A stretch of 64,000 nucleotides of DNA, from contig LJSU01000004.1 of NCBI GenBank assembly GCA_001314705.1, positions 1 through 64,000 on the forward strand. The letters run 5' to 3'. Under the pieces are notes generated by a model, which did not search any database, was not told the origin of the DNA, and saw only the letters and a program-made list of their open reading frames with translations. Source of the DNA: Rhodobacteraceae bacterium HLUCCO07. Its GTDB lineage: Bacteria; Pseudomonadota; Alphaproteobacteria; Rhodobacterales; Rhodobacteraceae. The first letter of the stretch is position 1. Each line of letters begins with the position of its first letter. Positions 56,261-64,000 of this stretch are shown in pieces. Position numbers and translations under genes: made by a program.

Positions 56261-57244
56261 TCAGGCGAGGCCGGCCTCGCGGAAGAGCGCCATCACATCG
56301 CGTTCGGGTCGCGCCCCATAGTGCGAGATCACTTCGGCAGCGGCGATACAACCCATCCGCCCTGAAACCTCAAGACTCGCGCCTGTAGCCAGCCCGTAAA
56401 GGAAGCCGGCAGCAAACTGATCGCCTGCCCCGGTCGCGTCGACCGGCACGATCTCGTCCACCGGCACCACCGCCTCTTCCGCCCCGCGCACCAGGACCAC
56501 GTCATGCCCCGAACGCGTGCACACCACGAGGCCGGAGTCCGCCGCCGCCTGTTCCAGCGCCGTGCTCAGATCGGTCTGGTACAGCGCTTCCCATTCATGC
56601 TGATTGCCGATGACGTAATCCAGTTCCCGGACCAGCTTGCGAAAATCCTCCCTGTGGCGGTCCACGCAGAACGGATCGGAAAGGGCGATACCCGCCTTGC
56701 CGCCGCCCGCCCGACAGGCCCGCGCCGCGGCCTCGAATGCCGCCTTGCCCTTGGGCTTGTCATAAAGGTAACCCTCAAGGAACAGGATCTCGGCCTGCCC
56801 GGCCACGCGCGCATCCACGTCCTCGGGGCCCAGCTCGGCCGAGATACCCAGATAGGTGTTCATCGATCGCTCGCCATCCGGGCTGACAAAGATCATGCTG
56901 CGCGATGTCGGCAATTCCCCGCCCTCAACCGGCGGATTGACGAAATCGGTGCCGCCCTTTTTCATCTCGCTGGCATAGAAGCGGCCGAGATCATCATCAT
57001 GCACCCGGCCGATGAACCCGGTCGTCAGGCCAAGGCTGCCCAGTCCCGCGATCGTGTTGGCCACCGACCCGCCCGGTGCCTGCCAGCGATTCTCCATCTG
57101 CTCGTAAAGGAATTCGCCCCGGTCCTGCTCGACCAGTTGCATCACGCCCTTTTCGATCCCCATCCGCGACAGGAACCCGTCGTCGCATTGCGAAATCACG
57201 TCGACGATCGCGTTGCCGATGCCGACCACCTTGTAGCTTGTCAA
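56261..57244 (-). CDS. PfkB-family carbohydrate/nucleoside kinase (adenosine kinase-like)
   Basis: A 327-residue ribokinase-fold kinase. It has the N-terminal VVGIGNAIVDVISQCDDGFL, PGGSVANTIAGLGSLGLTTGFIGRVHDD (GG switch) and the catalytic PVDATGAGDQFAAGFLYGLATG (DTxGAGD-like). The sequence order with LYDKPKGKAAF and IGNQHEWEALY fits adenosine kinase-like PfkB members; a sugar kinase remains possible. The start is TTG at 57244, which overlaps the nth stop in TTGA and has GAGGAG upstream. An ATG eight codons earlier lies inside nth. Confidence 0.9.
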   Translation of the reverse strand: MTSYKVVGIGNAIVDVISQCDDGFLSRMGIEKGVMQLVEQDRGEFLYEQMENRWQAPGGSVANTIAGLGSLGLTTGFIGRVHDDDLGRFYASEMKKGGTDFVNPPVEGGELPTSRSMIFVSPDGERSMNTYLGISAELGPEDVDARVAGQAEILFLEGYLYDKPKGKAAFEAAARACRAGGGKAGIALSDPFCVDRHREDFRKLVRELDYVIGNQHEWEALYQTDLSTALEQAAADSGLVVCTRSGHDVVLVRGAEEAVVPVDEIVPVDATGAGDQFAAGFLYGLATGASLEVSGRMGCIAAAEVISHYGARPERDVMALFREAGLA

Positions 57245-57885
57245 AGATTCTTCTCCTCGTATTGGCACAGATCACGGATCAGGCAGGCCCCGCATTTGGG
57301 CTTGCGCGCCACGCAGACATAACGCCCGTGCAGGATCAGCCAGTGATGCGCATGTTGCTGGAAATCCACCGGGATATTGTCTTCTATGGCCCGCTCGACC
57401 GCCACGACATCCTTGCCGGGGCAGATGCCGGTACGGTTGCCGACGCGAAAGATGTGAGTGTCCACCGCCTGCGCCGGATAGCGCCACCACATGTTGAGCA
57501 CCACATTCGCCGTCTTGCGTCCCACCCCAGGCAGCGCCTGAAGCGCGGCGCGGCTGTTGGGCACTTCTCCGCCATACTCATCGGCCAGGATGCGCGCCAT
57601 CTTCATCACGTTCCTGGCCTTGTTGCGGTAAAGCCCGATGGTCTTGATATGAGCGATCAGCCCCTCTTCGCCCAACGCCAGCATCTTTTCGGGGGTGTCA
57701 GCATGTTCGAAGAGCTCCCGCGTCGCCTTGTTGACACCGGCATCCGTCGCCTGGGCCGAAAGCGTCACCGCCACCAGGAGCGTATAGGCGTTCACGTGGT
57801 GAAGTTCGCCCTTCGGCTCGGGTTCGGCCGCCTGAAAGCGGGTGAAAATCTCGCGGATCGTGTGGTAATCGAGCTGCCTTGCCAT
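57241..57885 (-). CDS. nth: Endonuclease III
   Basis: A 214-residue DNA glycosylase/AP lyase that repairs oxidised pyrimidines. The HhH motif is LPGVGRKTANVVLNMWW, with catalytic Lys in GRKTANVV and Asp in VDTHIFRVGNR. The 4Fe-4S cluster ligands are CVARKPKCGACLIRDLC (C-X6-C-X2-C-X5-C) at the C-terminus. The ATG at 57885 is normal for the family. The stop codon overlaps the TTG start of the kinase gene, an unusual coupling. Confidence 0.97.
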   Translation of the reverse strand: MARQLDYHTIREIFTRFQAAEPEPKGELHHVNAYTLLVAVTLSAQATDAGVNKATRELFEHADTPEKMLALGEEGLIAHIKTIGLYRNKARNVMKMARILADEYGGEVPNSRAALQALPGVGRKTANVVLNMWWRYPAQAVDTHIFRVGNRTGICPGKDVVAVERAIEDNIPVDFQQHAHHWLILHGRYVCVARKPKCGACLIRDLCQYEEKNL

Positions 57886-57963
57886 GACAAAGCTATGCCC
57901 GCCCCGGTGCCCGAGGGCAAGGGCAGGCGAAGGGCCGGATGGCCCCCCGCCGGTGTTTCAGTC

Positions 57964-58395
57964 TCAGAACGACCAGACGACGCTGTCGTCATCGACCATC
58001 GCGTCGGCCATCGCCGGTGGCTGGGCCACGCCCACACCGTCGATCAGAACGGATTCATCCGCACCCTTGCCCGGAAGATAGATCGCGCAAACCTCGACGG
58101 TCGCGCCTTTCTTGATCGCGGCCTGCAACAGGCCCTGCGGGCTTGCGTCGCGGGGCGGCTGCGGCGCGGTCGCGCTTTCGGGCGCGTCCTTGAGAGCGAT
58201 ATCACCCCCCGGGCCGCACAGAAGGATATGCGAGGCATGCCCCTTGTCGATGGCCTGATGGGTCAGAACCATCGACATCAGTTGCACCTGCGGTTCATCC
58301 GCAGTGACAACCGTCACAAGCTTGTCGTGCCCGTCCGCCAAGGCAGGGCCTGCAAGACCAAGCGCCAGGAATGCTGCGGTGAGAATTTTCTTCAT
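57964..58395 (-). CDS. Exported DsrE-family protein
   Basis: A 143-residue protein with a signal peptide (MKKILTAAFLALGLAGPALA, cleaved before DGHDK). The mature part shows DsrE/YchN-like alternation: LVTVVTADEPQVQLMSMVLTHQAIDKG, ILLCGPGGDIALKD and VEVCAIYLPGKGADESVLIDGVGVAQPPAMADAM. Cytosolic DsrE relatives move sulfur; periplasmic ones are less known, and the two Cys residues (LLCGPG, VEVCAIYL) may matter. TTGGAGTTCG precedes the ATG. It is divergent from the Ada-like gene. Confidence 0.8.
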   Translation of the reverse strand: MKKILTAAFLALGLAGPALADGHDKLVTVVTADEPQVQLMSMVLTHQAIDKGHASHILLCGPGGDIALKDAPESATAPQPPRDASPQGLLQAAIKKGATVEVCAIYLPGKGADESVLIDGVGVAQPPAMADAMVDDDSVVWSF

Positions 58396-58572
58396 CTCGA
58401 ACTCCAATGGGAAAAGTGACATTCGCGCGTTCGAATATGAACATACATCCTGCATATGTCTTTGCCATGCGATAATCCGACGCGCCCATGGCTGACGGCG
58501 CAATTCCGCACAATCCGGGTCGCACGGGCCGGCCTGGCGGCTTATTCTCGACGCGAAGCCAGAGGACAGCGC

Positions 58573-59409
58573 ATGAACGCCAACCCAAATTCAAGCTATC
58601 ACTACCAGGTCATGCGCCGCGCGCTCGACCTGCTCGATTCCGCCGACGGGCCGATCTCCCTCGACGATCTGGCCGCCCGCATGCAGATGAGCGCCGCCCA
58701 TTTCCAGCGGATTTTCTCGCAATGGGTCGGCGTTTCACCCAAACGCTACCAACAGTATCTGCAACTGGGCCAGGCCAAGCGGATGCTGACAGACCACATG
58801 ACCACGCTCCAGGTTTCGCACTCTCTGGGGCTCTCGGGCTCGGGCCGGTTGCATGATCTCTTCGTCCGCTGGGAAGCGATGAGCCCCGGCGAATTCGCCC
58901 GCCGTGGCGAAGGACTCACCGTCTTCTGGGGCTGGTTCGACAGCCCATTCGGCCCGGCCCTGGTGATGGGCACCGACAAGGGGATCTGCGGTCTGGCCCT
59001 GGCTGCCGAAACCGGTCGGCAGGTGGCGATGCAGGACATGCGCGCGCGCTGGCCAAAGGCGAGCTTTGTCGAAGACCCGGCAACGCTCGAACCGCTGGTC
59101 GACGCGGCCTTCACCCGGAATGGCGAGACCCGGCTCCACATGATCGGAGCGCCGTTCCAGATCAAGGTATGGGAGGCGCTCTTGCAGATTCCTTCGGGTC
59201 AGGTCACCACCTATTCCGAAATCGCGGGCGCGATCGGCAATCCCAACGCCGTACGGGCTGTTGGCACCGCGGTTGGCCGCAACCCGGTCTCCTGGCTCAT
59301 TCCCTGCCACCGCGCGCTCAGGAAATCGGGCGCCCTGGGCGGGTATCACTGGGGCCTTCCGGTCAAGCGTGCGATCCTGGCCTGGGAAAGTGCCCGGGCC
59401 GAAGCGTGA
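58573..59409 (+). CDS. Ada-like methylated-DNA-protein cysteine methyltransferase with AraC-type HTH
   Basis: A 278-residue two-domain protein. The N-terminal AraC-type DNA-binding domain (LDDLAARMQMSAAHFQRIFSQWVGVSPKRYQQYLQLGQAKRML) is followed by the O6-methylguanine transferase domain with the active Cys in SWLIPCHRALRKSGALGGYHWG (PCHR). The usual N-terminal zinc domain of Ada that senses methylphosphotriesters is missing, so the trigger for any regulatory role is unclear. The ATG at 58573 follows AGAGGACAGCGC. It is divergent from the DsrE gene. Confidence 0.9.
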   Translation: MNANPNSSYHYQVMRRALDLLDSADGPISLDDLAARMQMSAAHFQRIFSQWVGVSPKRYQQYLQLGQAKRMLTDHMTTLQVSHSLGLSGSGRLHDLFVRWEAMSPGEFARRGEGLTVFWGWFDSPFGPALVMGTDKGICGLALAAETGRQVAMQDMRARWPKASFVEDPATLEPLVDAAFTRNGETRLHMIGAPFQIKVWEALLQIPSGQVTTYSEIAGAIGNPNAVRAVGTAVGRNPVSWLIPCHRALRKSGALGGYHWGLPVKRAILAWESARAEA

Positions 59410-59561
59410 CCGAAGGAACCCCATGAAGAGGGGACCCCATGAAAATGCGCGGCTTGCCGCCGGTTTTGCAACGATCTGCGCTTGGGTCGGCGCCGTCCCT
59501 GCCGTATATTGCGCCTGATCAAGCGGCAAGGCCGCACCATCATCATCACGAGGCAGAGCCC

Positions 59562-60233
59562 ATGAAACGAGCAAACAAGATAATTCTCGCCCTGTCGGGC
59601 GCTGCGCTGGCCACCACCACGGCCTGCACCGATCCGTCCTATGTCGGCACCGACGACCCCAACCGCAACACCAAGCAAGGCGCGCTGATGGGGGCCGGTC
59701 TGGGGGCCGCCCTTGGCGCCATCGTGGCAGGCGACGGCAACCGCGGGCGGGGGGCCATGACCGGGGCCGTGGCCGGGGCCGCGGCGGGCGTCGTCGGCGG
59801 TTCCATCCTCGACCGCCAGGAGCGCGACCTGCGCAATGCCACGGGCGATGACGTTGAGATCAACAATACCGGCGACCAGCTGGTCGTGACCCTGCCCCAG
59901 GATATCCTGTTTGCCACCGACAGCGCCACGCTGCGTTCCGACCTTGTGCGCGATCTGCGCGCCGTGGCGGAAAACCTCAATGCCTATCCCGATTCGACCG
60001 TGCAGGTTTTGGGCCATACCGACAGCGAGGGTGACGCAGAGTATAACCAGAACCTGTCCACGCGGCGCGCACAATCCGTCGCGTCGGTGCTCATCGACGA
60101 AGGCGTCAGTTCCGGCCGCATCCAGTCCGTCGGGCGCGGCGAGGATCAGCCCGTCGCCTCGAACCTCACGCCGGAGGGACGCCAACAGAACCGGCGTGTC
60201 GAAATCGTGATCCTGCCCGATCCTGCCGCCTGA
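59562..60233 (+). CDS. OmpA-family outer membrane lipoprotein (YiaD-like)
   Basis: A 223-residue lipoprotein. The signal ends LATTTAC with Cys near residue 22. A glycine zipper region (GALMGAGLGAALGAIVAGDGNRGRGAMTGAVAGAAAGVVGGSILD) follows, then the OmpA peptidoglycan-binding domain with ILFATDSATLRSDLVRDL, VLGHTDSEGDAEYNQNLSTRRAQSVASVLIDEGV and PVASNLTPEGRQQNRRVEIVI. It would anchor the outer membrane to the cell wall, like E. coli YiaD. The gene is followed by a perfect 9-bp inverted repeat. Confidence 0.93.
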   Translation: MKRANKIILALSGAALATTTACTDPSYVGTDDPNRNTKQGALMGAGLGAALGAIVAGDGNRGRGAMTGAVAGAAAGVVGGSILDRQERDLRNATGDDVEINNTGDQLVVTLPQDILFATDSATLRSDLVRDLRAVAENLNAYPDSTVQVLGHTDSEGDAEYNQNLSTRRAQSVASVLIDEGVSSGRIQSVGRGEDQPVASNLTPEGRQQNRRVEIVILPDPAA

Positions 60234-60261
60234 CACGCAGCCTCTGTCCCGTCAAACAGGA

Positions 60262-60293
60262 CAACAGCCCCGCCCCGACCGGCTGGGCTGTTG
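60262..60293 (+). terminator. Hairpin after the OmpA-like lipoprotein gene
   Basis: CAACAGCCC (60262-60270) and GGGCTGTTG (60285-60293) are exact complements with a 14-nt GC-rich loop. It lies 28 bp past the stop. No T-run follows, so termination is only possible. Confidence 0.45.
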
Positions 60294-60386
60294 CATTGCG
60301 CACAGGCAGCCTGCGGATTCGCGACCTTGTCCCGCCTTCCGGCGGGGCCTATGTGACCGGGACAGTTGATTAAAAAAGGCTCGAAC

Positions 60387-60941
60387 ATGACCAGACCCGT
60401 TCTCCTCGGCATCTGCGGCGCGTTACGCGCGGACTCGACCAACCGCAAGCTTCTCAACGAGGCCGCGCGCCTGTTCGGCGAGGCCGAATTCGCGATCGCC
60501 GATCTCGATTTTCCGCTTTACGATGGCGATGCCGAGGATGCGAACGGCATCCCGCAGGCGGTCCAGACATTGTCCGATCAGATCGCTGCGGCGGATGCCG
60601 TGATCATCTCGACCCCGGAATATAACAAGGGGGTCACCGGCGTGCTCAAGAACGCGCTCGACTGGGTCAGCCGCACCAAGGGCAATCCGTGGAAGGACAA
60701 GCCGGTGGCGACCATGTCGGCGGCCGCCGGGCGCGCCGGCGGCGAACGCGCGCAGGTCATGCTGCGCGCCTGCCTCACCGCCTTTCGTCCGCGCCTTCTG
60801 CTGGGCCCCGAAATCGCGCTGCATGACAGCGCCAACCAGTTCGACGAGAACGGCCGGCTGACCGGCGAGCTTTACGAGAAGAATCTCGATACGCTGATGC
60901 AGAGCCTGCGCGCCGAGATTGCCGACTGGCAACCGGCCTGA
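60387..60941 (+). CDS. NADPH-dependent FMN reductase
   Basis: A 184-residue flavodoxin-like oxidoreductase. It has LLGICGALRADSTNRKLLNEAARLF for FMN phosphate binding, the substrate loop STPEYNKGVTGVLKNALDWVSR, and PVATMSAAAGRAGGERAQVMLRACLTAF. These occur in the ArsH/SsuE/YieF-like group of small flavin and quinone reductases. The ATG at 60387 has AAAAAAGG upstream. It converges with the membrane-bound winged-helix gene. Confidence 0.92.
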   Translation: MTRPVLLGICGALRADSTNRKLLNEAARLFGEAEFAIADLDFPLYDGDAEDANGIPQAVQTLSDQIAAADAVIISTPEYNKGVTGVLKNALDWVSRTKGNPWKDKPVATMSAAAGRAGGERAQVMLRACLTAFRPRLLLGPEIALHDSANQFDENGRLTGELYEKNLDTLMQSLRAEIADWQPA

Positions 60942-60971
60942 CCAGGGCCGGGAATCCCTCTCGTATCCCGA

Positions 60972-61691
60972 TCACAACATGCGGATCACGTCCTTGTTTA
61001 TGGCAAGGAAATAACCCCGCCGCGCGACATTCTTGACCAAAAGTTCGCTGACGAGCTGATTGCCCAGCGTATCGCGCAGACGCTTGATCCGGGTTGCGCC
61101 CGCCGCTTCGTCGCAATCGGCCGCGTCGCGACCCGAGATCATCGCCTCGATCTGGCTGCCGCTCAGAACATCGTCATCCATCCGGGCCTCGGCCAGGATG
61201 CTCAGCGTCTCCATCGCCGCATCGGTCAGCCTGAACCCGAGGTTGTTGAGATAGACCGTGTTCTCGGCCCGCGAGATCAACAGGGAACTGACCTGGATCC
61301 CCGCCCGCTCGATCTGCGCCATGCGGCGATTCATCACCACCAGCATGACCAGGAACACCAGCGCCGCCACCAGAAGCGCCGTGGCAAAGACCAGCAGCAC
61401 GAAGATCACCACCCGGTAGGAGGTCAGCGTTTCGGAAAACGCCGTGCCCGACAGGGCCAGGATTTCCAGCAACTTGATTTCCGCATCCGAAGTCAGCGCA
61501 TCGTTTTCCACGAAGATTTGCTCGACCCGGGCGTTGAACGCATTCGCATCCGGCAGCGACAGGAACAGGAACACCGCCGTCATGGTCAGCACGACCACGA
61601 TGGCCAGAACACCGAATGTAACCACCCGCTGCCCGGCCCGGCGCGACTCGAGTGCCGTCACCGGCTTGTCGCCTGTTTCCTCGTCCTGCAT
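60972..61691 (-). CDS. Membrane-anchored OmpR-type winged-helix protein
   Basis: A 239-residue protein with an unusual layout: a short cytoplasmic N-terminus, a first helix at about residues 22-45, a periplasmic segment of about 47 residues (ANAFNARVEQIFVENDALTS and more), a second helix at about 93-121, then a cytoplasmic C-terminal winged helix of OmpR/PhoB type. The C-terminal ATRIKRLRDTLGNQLVSELLVKNVARRGYFLA is the recognition helix and wing. ToxR/CadC regulators have one helix and the opposite order. The start ATG at 61691 has AGGAAAG upstream. A small secreted protein gene lies two bases away. Confidence 0.7.
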   Translation of the reverse strand: MQDEETGDKPVTALESRRAGQRVVTFGVLAIVVVLTMTAVFLFLSLPDANAFNARVEQIFVENDALTSDAEIKLLEILALSGTAFSETLTSYRVVIFVLLVFATALLVAALVFLVMLVVMNRRMAQIERAGIQVSSLLISRAENTVYLNNLGFRLTDAAMETLSILAEARMDDDVLSGSQIEAMISGRDAADCDEAAGATRIKRLRDTLGNQLVSELLVKNVARRGYFLAINKDVIRML

Positions 61692-61693
61692 CG

Positions 61694-61933
61694 CTAGTCT
61701 TTCCTGACCGACAGCACCTTGAGCAGCGTCAGCCCCTCTCGGGCCAGGTGCTCGCGCACGCGCGCGGTCGCATCTTCTGTACTGCAATCACCGCCGACCT
61801 CGACCGTATCGTGAAAGAGCTCAAGCGGATTGTCACGCTTGGCCTTGTATTCGACGAAACAGGCGGCTTGCGCGCCCGTTGCGCCCAGCACCAGCACGAG
61901 GGCCGGCACAGTGATGCGTGTGATCTGTTTCAT
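61694..61933 (-). CDS. Small secreted protein
   Basis: A 79-residue protein: a signal peptide (MKQITRITVPALVLVLGATGAQA) and a mature part of about 56 residues with two cysteines (AACFVEY and GGDCSTED) that may form a disulphide. It ends ARVREHLAREGLTLLKVLSVRKD. I do not recognise the family. It is encoded two bases before the membrane winged-helix gene and likely shares its transcript, so it might be the periplasmic partner. Confidence 0.72.
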   Translation of the reverse strand: MKQITRITVPALVLVLGATGAQAACFVEYKAKRDNPLELFHDTVEVGGDCSTEDATARVREHLAREGLTLLKVLSVRKD

Positions 61934-62108
61934 GCGCCGACGATGCGCGAGCTTTCGTCGATATTCAATATCCCCCGGTCCTGTATTGCCCTGTTATTCG
62001 ATAACCGCACGACGTTATTGCCTGTCTGTCCCGGTCCTTTCCAATGTCGAACCATCGAAAGTGCGAGCGTTCCCCGCTCACGGACTGCAACACGAAAGGA
62101 CCGTTCCC

Positions 62109-62579
62109 ATGTCACGCAAGTTCATCGCGACCATCGTCGCCGGCGCCATCGCCATCACGGGATTTACCGCCGCCCAGGCCGAGGCAGGCAACCGCGACCT
62201 CGCGCGTTTCCTTGCCGGGGCAACGGCCCTTGTCATCATCGGCAAGGCAATCAGCGACAACAACGATCGTCACAAGCCAAAGGTCGTCACACGCAGCCAC
62301 CGCCCTCACGGCCATGTCCATCGTCCCCATGACCGCGGACAGGCCCGGATCGACAGGACCTATGAACAGGCCCGTCAACAGGCCATCCTGCGCGCCAAGC
62401 GCGAGGAAGCACGGCGTCAGGAATACCTGCGGCAAAAACGCTACGAAGAGAGGCGCGAAGCATTTCGCCGCGAGGCGAGGCGCGAAGCTCTACGCGACAA
62501 CCGCCGCCACAGCCACGGCTACAGCCACATTCGGCCCCGCCCGCTACCTGACCGCGTGCGCCGCCACGGCACGCGCTGA
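62109..62579 (+). CDS. Secreted Arg/His-rich protein of unknown function
   Basis: A 156-residue protein with a signal peptide (MSRKFIATIVAGAIAITGFTAAQAEA) and a hydrophobic helix (LARFLAGATALVIIGKAI). Its C-terminal half is very rich in Arg, His and Glu, with a long predicted helix (YEQARQQAILRAKREEARRQEYLRQKRYEERREAF). Such basic helical tails may bind nucleic acid, polysaccharide or metals, but no family is clear. The ATG has CGAAAGGACC upstream. The 175-bp gap 61934-62108 is a divergent promoter area without further genes. Confidence 0.7.
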   Translation: MSRKFIATIVAGAIAITGFTAAQAEAGNRDLARFLAGATALVIIGKAISDNNDRHKPKVVTRSHRPHGHVHRPHDRGQARIDRTYEQARQQAILRAKREEARRQEYLRQKRYEERREAFRREARREALRDNRRHSHGYSHIRPRPLPDRVRRHGTR

Positions 62580-62690
62580 ACACGAAGTGCAGGTCGAGCA
62601 GGCCCTGGGCGCCAAATTCCGCGCGGCCCGATGACAAGAGGACCGGGCGCAGGGCTTGCCCCTGCCCCCGGTTTGGTGTTTCCAAGGCCC

Positions 62691-63323
62691 ATGACAGCGC
62701 CCGATTTCACCCTTGAACAAAGCGCCATGGCACGCGGGTTCGCGCGCATTGCAGGCGTGGACGAAGTCGGGCGCGGCCCGCTGGCCGGGCCGGTCGTTGC
62801 CGCGGCCGTCGTGCTTGACCCCGCACGCATCCCTCCAGGGCTCAACGACTCCAAGAAGCTCACCGGCAAGCGCCGCGCCGTGCTCAGCACCGCGATCCTG
62901 GCCTCGGCCGAAGTCTCGATCGGGCAGGCCAGCGTCGCGGAGATCGACGAACTCAACATCCTTCGCGCCTCGCACCTGGCCATGATACGCGCCATCGATG
63001 GGCTCTCCGCGCCGCCCGATCACTGCCTGATCGACGGCAACCTGATCCCCCGTGACCTCGCCCGTTCCGCCGAACCCGTGATCAAGGGCGATGCCCGTTC
63101 GCTGTCGATCGCGGCGGCCTCGATCGTGGCGAAAATCAGGCGCGATCAGGTCATGCGGGATTTGGCGCAACACTTCCCCGGTTACGGCTGGGAGACCAAC
63201 GCCGGATACCCGTCGAAAAGCCACAGATTGGCGCTTCAAAATATCGGGATCACCCCACACCATAGACGATCCTTCAAACCGGTCCACAATATATTGTGGC
63301 AACAGAAAAATGTAAGTGACTGA
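62691..63323 (+). CDS. rnhB: Ribonuclease HII
   Basis: A 210-residue RNase HII that removes ribonucleotides from DNA and RNA-DNA hybrids. The catalytic motif is GVDEVGRGPLAGPVVAAAVVL (DExGRGPLAG) and LNDSKKL, followed by the third acidic residue in LIDGN and YPSKSHRLALQNIGITPHHRRSF. The ATG at 62691 is near AAGG; an in-frame ATG at 62631 would add 20 residues. It ends 90 bp before ccrM, a usual neighbour in alphaproteobacteria. Confidence 0.95.
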   Translation: MTAPDFTLEQSAMARGFARIAGVDEVGRGPLAGPVVAAAVVLDPARIPPGLNDSKKLTGKRRAVLSTAILASAEVSIGQASVAEIDELNILRASHLAMIRAIDGLSAPPDHCLIDGNLIPRDLARSAEPVIKGDARSLSIAAASIVAKIRRDQVMRDLAQHFPGYGWETNAGYPSKSHRLALQNIGITPHHRRSFKPVHNILWQQKNVSD

Positions 63324-63360
63324 TTCAAAAAAGAAATTGACGACGAATCGCCTCTGACTC
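63322..63360 (+). promoter_or_regulatory. GANTC cluster in the ccrM promoter region
   Basis: Three GANTC sites lie within 39 bp: GATTC 63322-63326, GAATC 63345-63349 and GACTC 63356-63360, just upstream of the ccrM start. In Caulobacter the methylation of such sites feeds back on ccrM transcription. The same is inferred here. Confidence 0.6.
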
Positions 63361-63368
63361 ATCTTTGA

Positions 63369-64000
<632 letters not shown>

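Noticed and set aside
56213-56263. TGAAGCCC / GGGCTTCA pair near the end of the PfkB-like gene
   Set aside because: The loop of about 35 nt is long, there is no T-run and one arm lies in coding sequence, so it is not called as a terminator.
58441-58459. ACATA / TATGT inverted repeat in the DsrE/Ada-like divergent promoter
   Set aside because: Five-base arms with a 9-bp spacer in an AT-rich area can arise by chance. No repeat elsewhere supports it.

Overview
The window is high-GC, densely packed DNA with the gene content of a marine-type alphaproteobacterium, most likely a member of the Rhodobacteraceae (Roseobacter group). The evidence is a CcrM-type GANTC methyltransferase at the right edge, an FnrL-type regulator paired with hemN across an FNR box, an F0 ATP synthase cluster separated from F1 with both b and b' subunits, COQ9, a monofunctional prephenate dehydratase, a TRAP transporter, and the order ffh - acetyltransferase - chorismate mutase - rpsP - rimM. 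I assign no species. I saw no tRNA, rRNA, insertion sequence, prophage or CRISPR array. It reads as ordinary chromosome with one accessory catabolic block.

Layout. 0.1-6 kb: a stress-protein-like membrane protein, accD-folC, two tandem CPBP (Abi) membrane proteases and a fatty acid desaturase. 6.1-18.1 kb is the accessory block: a TRAP transporter (dctPQM) and a MarR regulator on the minus strand, divergent from an eight-gene plus-strand operon. That operon encodes a flavin/2Fe-2S reductase, Rieske oxygenase alpha and beta subunits, an acyl-CoA ligase, a thiolase-fold protein without the usual catalytic Cys and His, a DUF35 protein fused to a degenerate SDR domain, a cyclase-family hydrolase and an intact SDR. 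The same 18-bp palindrome lies in the reductase promoter and in the dctP promoter, so MarR probably controls uptake and catabolism together. 18.2-24.5 kb: ilvD, small conserved proteins and a 2,4-dienoyl-CoA reductase. 24.5-28.1 kb: the translation/SRP operon.

28.4-42.3 kb: a glycosyltransferase, a small membrane-protein gene broken by a dinucleotide frameshift, a LysR regulator with an EamA transporter, an ArsR regulator with its palindromic operator, the atpIBEF'F operon, a GntR/FCD regulator, COQ9 with two quinone oxidoreductases, an H-NS-like protein, fnrL/hemN and an EEP-family nuclease/phosphatase. 42.3-48.2 kb: the yejABEF peptide ABC transporter, with a strongly structured yejB-yejE junction. 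48.3-64 kb: a membrane cytochrome c, pheA, an SRPBCC protein, nudC, a cpdB-like nucleotidase, the SRP RNA gene with a readable promoter, an NfeD protease with an SPFH partner, an adenosine-kinase-like PfkB protein coupled to nth, a DsrE protein, an Ada-like methyltransferase, an OmpA lipoprotein, an FMN reductase, a membrane-anchored winged-helix protein, rnhB and the 5' part of ccrM.

The most unusual material is the aromatic/CoA operon, whose thiolase-fold and DUF35-SDR partners suggest retro-aldol side-chain cleavage rather than thiolysis. Also notable are the structured yejB-yejE RNA, the inverted-topology membrane winged-helix protein, the GANTC cluster in front of ccrM, and the very short FNR-box-to-start distance of hemN.
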